A DNA stretch of 24,558 bases from Methanocella sp. (GTDB lineage: Archaea; Halobacteriota; Methanocellia; Methanocellales; Methanocellaceae). The stretch lies in contig NZ_DATJPM010000044.1 in the NCBI RefSeq assembly GCF_035506375.1, positions 1 through 24,558 of the forward strand, read 5' to 3'. Each line of letters opens with the position of its first letter. Within the stretch, counting starts at the first letter, position 1. The notes beneath the pieces are model-generated. The model was not told where the DNA came from and searched no databases. It was given only the letters and a program-made list of their open reading frames with translations. The position numbers and the translations under genes were made by a program. Positions 20,286-24,558 of the stretch are shown piece after piece.

Positions 20286-21674
20286 CTATTGGTGCTCGCT
20301 GTGGCCGGGCTTCTCTAAATTCGCGAACGCATTCCCGAGCACTTCGCTGATAGCGGGGTGGATTATCTGCCCCCGGACCATGGGCATATAATCCTGCTTA
20401 TCAGTGTTCATGAGCCAGACGACCTGCTGGATCAGCTCGGGCGCGAACTCCCCGAAGACGGAGCATCCCAGGATCTTTCCGGACTCTTCGACGATGACCT
20501 TGACGAAGCTGTCCTGCGCGTCGAGGGCATATCCTTTAGCCGAGCTCATGTATCGGGACCGCCCTATCAATATGTTCTTTCCTGCGGCCAGCGCTTCGGC
20601 CTCTTTCATGCCTACGTGGGCGATTTGCGGGTGGGTGAAAACGGCATTGGGCACAGCGTGGAAGTCGGCGGCCGTCTTTACGAGGCTGACCAGATTGGAC
20701 GATACGACCTCGGCCTCGTAGTTGGCCGTGTGCCGGAACATGTAGCGGCCGATGGCGTCACCGAGGGCGTAGATGCCCGGCTTGTTCGTTTCCAGGTACT
20801 TGTCGACGACGATGAAGCCCTTTTTATCCGTGGCGATGTCCGTCTTTTCGGGCTTGAGCAGGTCGGCGTTCGAGCGGCGGCCTCCGGCGAGCATGACCTC
20901 CTCTGCCTCGACGCGGACCTCTTTGCCGTCTTTCATGCTTCGGGCGATGACGGCCTTTTTATTCCCGCTCTTCTCGAGGCGAGTGACTTCGTGCCCGACG
21001 AGGACTTCCATGTATCGTGCGAGAGCCCCGGTGGCAGCCGCGCTGATCTCCGGGTCCTCGTTATCCAGGACGACCGGGGGCCGGCCGATGAGGGTGACTT
21101 TCGTGCCCATGGCGGAGAAGAAGTGGCCATACTCGCAGCCGATGTAGCCCGCGCCGACGATGGCAAGGCTTTCCGGGAGCTTTTTAAGGTCGAGTAAGGT
21201 GACGTTATCGATGTAGCCTGTTTCTTTCAAGCCCGGTATTGGAGGGACTGCCGGCCGGCCGCCTGTGGCTATGACTATCTTTGGGGCGGTGATCGTCTCC
21301 TCGCCGACTTTTAGCGTGTAATCGCCGACGAACTCGCCTGTGACCGGATAATAAGTAAGGTTTTTTGAAGCTTTTATCTCATCCATCATGCCCTTATGCT
21401 CTTCTTCCTGTAGGGCCCGAAAGCGGCCGAGGATTAAGGGGAAGTCGACTTTTATCACTTTTCCTTCGACGCCGATGGACTTCGCGTCCTCGAAGCCGCG
21501 TATGATGTCGGCGGGCGTGATGAGGATCTTCGAGGGGACGCAGCCGTTGTTGAGGCAGGTGCCGCCGAGGGGGCCTTTGTCCACGAGGGCGACGTGCTTG
21601 CCTTCGTTGAGAAGATTCTTGACGACGATGTAGCCCGCGCCTGAGCCGATGACTATGACGTCGAAGGAGAACAT
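20286..21674 (-). CDS. Dihydrolipoamide dehydrogenase-type flavoprotein disulfide reductase
   Basis: A 462-residue class I FAD disulfide oxidoreductase. The redox disulfide is C40-x4-C45 (GGTCLNNGCVPSK). The second dinucleotide-binding loop is IVGAGYIGCEYGHFF and the FAD motif near the end is GIYALGDAIG. The C-terminal active-site block HPAISE supplies the His-Glu pair. The N-terminal FAD loop reads GSGAGY rather than GxGxxG, as in some mycothione-reductase-like relatives. The start at 21674 (MFSFDVIVIG) is preferred over the open extension to 21755, which would add 27 residues read from AT-rich promoter-like sequence. No 2-oxoacid dehydrogenase or glycine-cleavage genes are nearby, so the true disulfide substrate is uncertain. 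Confidence 0.9.
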   Translation of the reverse strand: MFSFDVIVIGSGAGYIVVKNLLNEGKHVALVDKGPLGGTCLNNGCVPSKILITPADIIRGFEDAKSIGVEGKVIKVDFPLILGRFRALQEEEHKGMMDEIKASKNLTYYPVTGEFVGDYTLKVGEETITAPKIVIATGGRPAVPPIPGLKETGYIDNVTLLDLKKLPESLAIVGAGYIGCEYGHFFSAMGTKVTLIGRPPVVLDNEDPEISAAATGALARYMEVLVGHEVTRLEKSGNKKAVIARSMKDGKEVRVEAEEVMLAGGRRSNADLLKPEKTDIATDKKGFIVVDKYLETNKPGIYALGDAIGRYMFRHTANYEAEVVSSNLVSLVKTAADFHAVPNAVFTHPQIAHVGMKEAEALAAGKNILIGRSRYMSSAKGYALDAQDSFVKVIVEESGKILGCSVFGEFAPELIQQVVWLMNTDKQDYMPMVRGQIIHPAISEVLGNAFANLEKPGHSEHQ

Positions 21675-21782
21675 AATAGATTTTTTATTATATACAAATA
21701 AATAGATTATTAATGGAGAGATGGTTTGCGCGGGCTCTCCGACAGCCATTTCCATGCAGGCAATACCGGTAGAGTATCAAAC

Positions 21783-22031
21783 TTATCGTCCAGGTCTGCC
21801 GTAATGATGACCCCCATCATTTATCTTTAACTGGCTCATGGCCTCTCTTAATCCGCCCAGGGGCAATCTGGTGTTTATGTGTGCCAATAGCTCCCGTTCG
21901 ACGCCGTCCTGCTCGCTATGGAGGTTATCGTCCTGTAGCCGCGCCACATCCAAAAGCACGTCTACTGGTACATAGATGATATTATGCATTATTAATACAT
22001 GAAATTCATAGCCTGAATCCTGGTCTGGCAT
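21783..22031 (-). CDS. Small hypothetical protein
   Basis: An 82-residue frame starting MPDQDSGYEFHVL, with a hydrophobic then helical middle (IIYVPVDVLLDVARLQDD, then GVERELLAHIN) and a polar end with GGHHYGRPGR. No family recognised and no catalytic motif seen. A TATA-like AAAAATATTTTT near 22047-22058 lies about 20-25 bases before the ATG, which fits a leaderless mRNA and is the main support for the gene. A shorter start at MHNIIYV is possible. Confidence 0.42.
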   Translation of the reverse strand: MPDQDSGYEFHVLIMHNIIYVPVDVLLDVARLQDDNLHSEQDGVERELLAHINTRLPLGGLREAMSQLKINDGGHHYGRPGR

Positions 22032-22093
22032 TGAATAGGTTAGTACAAAAATATTTTTGTATCTGTTTCTCGATGCTCGCTGATTTGTTCGGT

Positions 22094-22392
22094 TTTTTCA
22101 ACACGAAATCACGAATTATTTTATACCCCACGTAAGGGCACGAACCTCCCTAAGGTACATGCTTTAGCGTTAAAACACGAAACAACCTCTCTAAAGCTCG
22201 AACATCCCTAGTAGAATGAAACACGAGGGAAAGCATAACTATTAAAGTCATGCCGTTCTCGTGTTTCAATCCTTTAGCGCTTTAGTGCCATTGGAGAGGT
22301 TGTTTCGTGTTTTAAACGCCAGGCATGGGCCTTAGAGATTTTAGTGCCCTTACGTGGGATAAAATAGTCTTTCGTGCTTTCGTGTTGAAAAA
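22094..22392. repeat. Imperfect palindrome of about 299 bp upstream of the surface propeller gene
   Basis: The outer ends TTTTTCAACACGAAA (22094-22108) and TTTCGTGTTGAAAAA (22378-22392) are perfect inverted copies. Inner blocks pair in the same register. CCCACGTAAGGGCAC (22127-22141) pairs with GTGCCCTTACGTGGG (22344-22358). TAAAACACGAAACAACCTCT (22171-22190) pairs with its exact 20-bp complement at 22295-22314. TGAAACACGAG (22217-22227) pairs with CTCGTGTTTCA (22258-22268). The arms are about 143 bases each with small mismatches and a centre near 22243. It occupies most of the 22032-22490 gap. No transposase is present and no target-site duplication is obvious. It could be a MITE-like element or encode a long hairpin RNA. 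Confidence 0.85.
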
Positions 22393-22490
22393 CCCACGGG
22401 CTGTATGTGCATCGCAAAATATGATTAACGGATTGTGACATAAGATATATTCTTCTCGACCACTTATCGTATTGGTGGCGGGTATTCATA

Positions 22491-23960
22491 ATGGCATTAC
22501 ACGACTTCCATAAAGGCTTAATCTTCATGTTTTCTTTGATAATTATCGCATTTACCTTCTGCACCACTGTTTTCGCCGACGATACAACTCCCATAGTCTA
22601 TACCGCGAACATGTTGGACAACACGGCGAGCATCATTAACATGAACGATAATAGCGTCGTCGCTACGATCTACGGCCTTGACCTGCCCATGGGCATAGCT
22701 ATCAGCCCAGACTATAACAAAATTTATGTCACGAACAGCGGCAGCGACAGCGTCGCTGTCATCAACGCGACCACCTATCAAATCATAGACACGATACCGG
22801 TGGGCAGGATGCCCTACGGCATTGCCGTAACGCCGGACGGCGGCTCGGTGTACGTCGCCAATAACGAGGATAACACGGTCTCCCTCATCAACACGAGCAG
22901 CGGCAAGGTGACCGCGACGATCAGCGTGGGCGGAGCGCCATACTGCGTCCGTGCGAACCCCGTCAGCGGCGACATATACGTTACGAATACAAACGACGGC
23001 ACGATATCGGTCATCAGAGGAAAGGGCGTCATCGCGACGATTCCGGTGGGTAAGTATCCGACGAACGGCCTGGCCGTGACGCCTGACGGCAGCTTACTCT
23101 TCGTCGCCAACTCCGATAGCAATAACGTCTCGGCCATTAATATGACCACGAATACGGCCATGTACTCGGTGAATACAGGTACCGGGCCCACGTGCGTCGC
23201 CATATCGCCCGACGGTTGGTATGCCTACGTGGGGAATGCCGGCAGCAGGAATATTAGCATCATGCAGATAAGCGATAAGACGATAAGGGTCAGCCTGAGC
23301 GCGAAGAACGCTTCGATGATAGCCGTAAGCTCAGACGGCAAAGTCCTGTACGTTGTCACGGCGCCGGATGGCAGGATCACGGTAATGAACAGCGCGACCG
23401 GCGAGACTGAGGGCGCCATTAACGTCAGGCCCGCCGACATGGGCGCCATGCTCGTGAACAGCTCGGCTCTTGTCGACACTACGCCGCCCATCACAACGCT
23501 GAAGCTGATCGGCATTAACGATTCTAACGGCAACTTCATAAAGGAGGTAACCATCAGCCTGACGGCCCACGATTACCCGAGCGGCACGGAGATCGATAAC
23601 ATCCAGTACAGCCTGGACGGCATGACGTGGATGCCGTATACGGGCAACATCACGCTGAAGAATGCCCGGAATATAGCGGTGTACTATCATGCCATCGATA
23701 AGGCTGGAAATGTCGAGATAATCAGAAGCCACTCGATCAATATCGTCGACAGCGCCGCCACGCCGGCTACGCCGGAGCCGAGCGCTCTTCCCAGCCTCAC
23801 GATACCCCCGAAGCCTACGGCTTTGCCTGAAGATGAGATCTATACGGTCACGCCGGCCGCGGCGAGTAATACGCCGCAGTCGACGGATGGTTTCGAGGTA
23901 TTGCTGGCCATGGTGGGGCTGGCAGGTGTCGGGTATATGCTTGTATCGAAGGATGATTAA
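22491..23960 (+). CDS. Secreted YVTN-type beta-propeller surface protein with Ig-like domain and C-terminal sorting-like tail
   Basis: The 489-residue protein has a signal peptide (about 1-29, ending TTVFA|DD). YVTN beta-propeller repeats of about 42 residues span 30-310 (KIYVTNSGSDSVAVIN, SVYVANNEDNTVSLIN, DIYVTNTNDGTISVI, LLFVANSDSNNVSAIN). A beta domain of the OmpL47/Ig type follows (about 325-410, with YSLDGMTWMPYTG and AVYYHAIDKAGNVE). A Pro/Thr-rich stalk (about 415-460) then leads to a hydrophobic tail (DGFEVLLAMVGLAGVGYMLV, then SKDD). The tail resembles PGF-CTERM archaeosortase signals but has D-G-F and an acidic, not basic, end. A TATA-like AAGATATATTC lies near 22442-22452. It is probably a cell-wall or adhesion protein. 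It lies between two long palindromes. Confidence 0.88.
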   Translation: MALHDFHKGLIFMFSLIIIAFTFCTTVFADDTTPIVYTANMLDNTASIINMNDNSVVATIYGLDLPMGIAISPDYNKIYVTNSGSDSVAVINATTYQIIDTIPVGRMPYGIAVTPDGGSVYVANNEDNTVSLINTSSGKVTATISVGGAPYCVRANPVSGDIYVTNTNDGTISVIRGKGVIATIPVGKYPTNGLAVTPDGSLLFVANSDSNNVSAINMTTNTAMYSVNTGTGPTCVAISPDGWYAYVGNAGSRNISIMQISDKTIRVSLSAKNASMIAVSSDGKVLYVVTAPDGRITVMNSATGETEGAINVRPADMGAMLVNSSALVDTTPPITTLKLIGINDSNGNFIKEVTISLTAHDYPSGTEIDNIQYSLDGMTWMPYTGNITLKNARNIAVYYHAIDKAGNVEIIRSHSINIVDSAATPATPEPSALPSLTIPPKPTALPEDEIYTVTPAAASNTPQSTDGFEVLLAMVGLAGVGYMLVSKDD

Positions 23961-23985
23961 CAATAAGCGCCCGCTGAAGGTTTAA

Positions 23986-24364
23986 TTTTTTATGCTGTGT
24001 TGAATTACTCCCGTATTTTAAGCTTTTTAAGAGCACGGAGGGCACTATTTTCACCACGAAGGCGCGATGGGCACGGAGGCTCACAAAGTTTTCTTTTTAG
24101 ATTAAGTTACAAAGGACACAAAGCCGGTTCATTGACATCAGGGCACGAAGGATACAAAGACACAGCGGAATGAGCAAGAGCACTTTTTGCCCCTGCGCCT
24201 TCATATCCTGTATCTTAGAAGTTCAAAAAGCGGCTCTGTGCCCTTTGTCTCTTAATTATAAAAAAGACTTTGTGGGCCTCCGTGCTCTTCGTGCCTTTGT
24301 GGTGAAAAATAGTGCCTCTGTACACTCTGAGACTTAAAAGGGCATATTCAACAAAGCATAAAAA
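23986..24364. repeat. Imperfect palindrome of about 379 bp downstream of the surface propeller gene
   Basis: The left end TTTTTATGCTGTGTTGAAT (23986-24004) and right end ATTCAACAAAGCATAAAAA (24346-24364) are inverted copies with one mismatch. Inner pairs include GGCACTATTTTCACCAC (24041-24057) with GTGGTGAAAAATAGTGCC (24299-24316; one base longer) and GCACGGAGGC (24071-24080) with GCCTCCGTGC (24276-24285). The arms are about 130-150 bases and moderately conserved. The central 24135-24215 pairs poorly. Much of it is built of CACGAAGG-, CACGGAGG- and ACAAAG-like units. A shortened relative lies at 17688-17765. It fills most of the 23961-24440 gap; I see no gene in it. Confidence 0.8.
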
Positions 24365-24440
24365 TTGAAAAAGATAATCGGAAACTATCGATAAATTTGG
24401 CTATTACGCAAACGATAAAAATAAGACTACTTGCTAAACA

Positions 24441-24558
24441 ATGACCTATCAATATTCAACGCAGCAGATTTTTCAAAGTTGTTTATTGGGATTCGCTCAG
24501 AAGCCTGAACCGGCCCAGGCGGGGCTGGGCATAGACATTGAAGCGCTGAGTCCTTTCG
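24441..24558 (+). CDS. Start of a gene running off the window (unknown)
   Basis: An ATG at 24441 opens 39 codons with no stop to the window end: MTYQYSTQQIFQSCLLGFAQ, then KPEPAQAGLGIDIEALSPF. GATAAAAATAAG at about 24414-24425 is a TATA-like box 16-27 bases upstream, so the mRNA would be leaderless. The base composition becomes GC-rich again here, as in the other genes. The GLGIDIE-x-L segment faintly recalls the N-terminal metal-binding block of phosphopantetheinyl transferases, but too little is visible to name it. Confidence 0.5.
   Translation, partial: MTYQYSTQQIFQSCLLGFAQKPEPAQAGLGIDIEALSPF

Noticed and set aside
22274..22594. Open frame on the reverse strand running through the right arm of the first palindrome into the start of the propeller gene.
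   Set aside because: Half of it is repeat arm and half is antisense to a signal peptide. No protein pattern or promoter fits.
22094..24364. CRISPR array suggested by repeated CACGAA-type words.
   Set aside because: The repeats are inverted arms of palindromes, with irregular spacing and no constant direct repeat or spacer length. No cas genes are present.
24441..24558. Naming the truncated final gene a phosphopantetheinyl transferase from GLGIDIE.
   Set aside because: Only 39 residues are visible and the motif is short. Left as unknown.

Overview
The window looks like chromosomal DNA of a methanogenic archaeon. A Methanocella-type (Methanocellales) origin is my best guess, from gene content and style rather than from a database match. 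The archaeal markers are a proteasome-activating nucleotidase, an aMBF1-type zinc ribbon, an archaeal type II methionine aminopeptidase and a probable methanogen-specific DUF356 protein. TATA-like boxes lie about 25 bases before many start codons, which implies short-leader or leaderless transcripts. One surface protein ends in a sorting-type tail. Genes are GC-rich and closely packed; the spacers are AT-rich.

Layout. 1-1464: divergent aMBF1 (cut by the window edge) and PAN. 1710-4627: a DUF356-like gene diverging from a tight run of TsaC/Sua5, methionine aminopeptidase and a nucleotidyltransferase. 4642-6725: divergent membrane protease HtpX and an HtrA-like protease with no export signal. 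6750-8203: a CorA-like transporter, then the decayed 3' end of a cell-surface protein gene (pseudogene). 8315-11432: nfnA, nfnB and a nuclease-fold protein of unknown role in one overlapping operon. 11429-13154: a Cys-dependent phosphatase and a cytoplasmic beta-propeller/zinc-ribbon protein in a two-gene unit. 13299-13954: a Cys-rich small lipoprotein and a membrane-anchored unknown, convergent. 14107-15096: threonine-synthase family enzyme. 15101-16420: a four-gene overlapping redox operon (Rieske, glutaredoxin-like, FTR-like, Rieske). 16506-17625: methyltransferase and GNAT acetyltransferase, convergent. 17914-19740: glmS with a terminator. 20286-22031: lipoamide-dehydrogenase-type flavoprotein and a small unknown. 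22094-24364: a secreted beta-propeller gene lying between two long imperfect palindromes. 24441-end: the start of a further gene.

The most interesting items are three. First, the compact Rieske/Grx/FTR/Rieske operon may be a self-contained thiol-reducing chain that uses Rieske proteins in place of ferredoxin. Second, two imperfect palindromes of about 300 and 380 bp bracket the surface propeller gene, and a shortened relative of the second lies next to glmS. Third, an MmcB-like nuclease-fold protein with a Cys-containing insertion is translationally coupled to the Nfn transhydrogenase genes. No CRISPR array, rRNA, tRNA or intact insertion sequence was found. All homology calls come from reading motifs by eye; no search was run.
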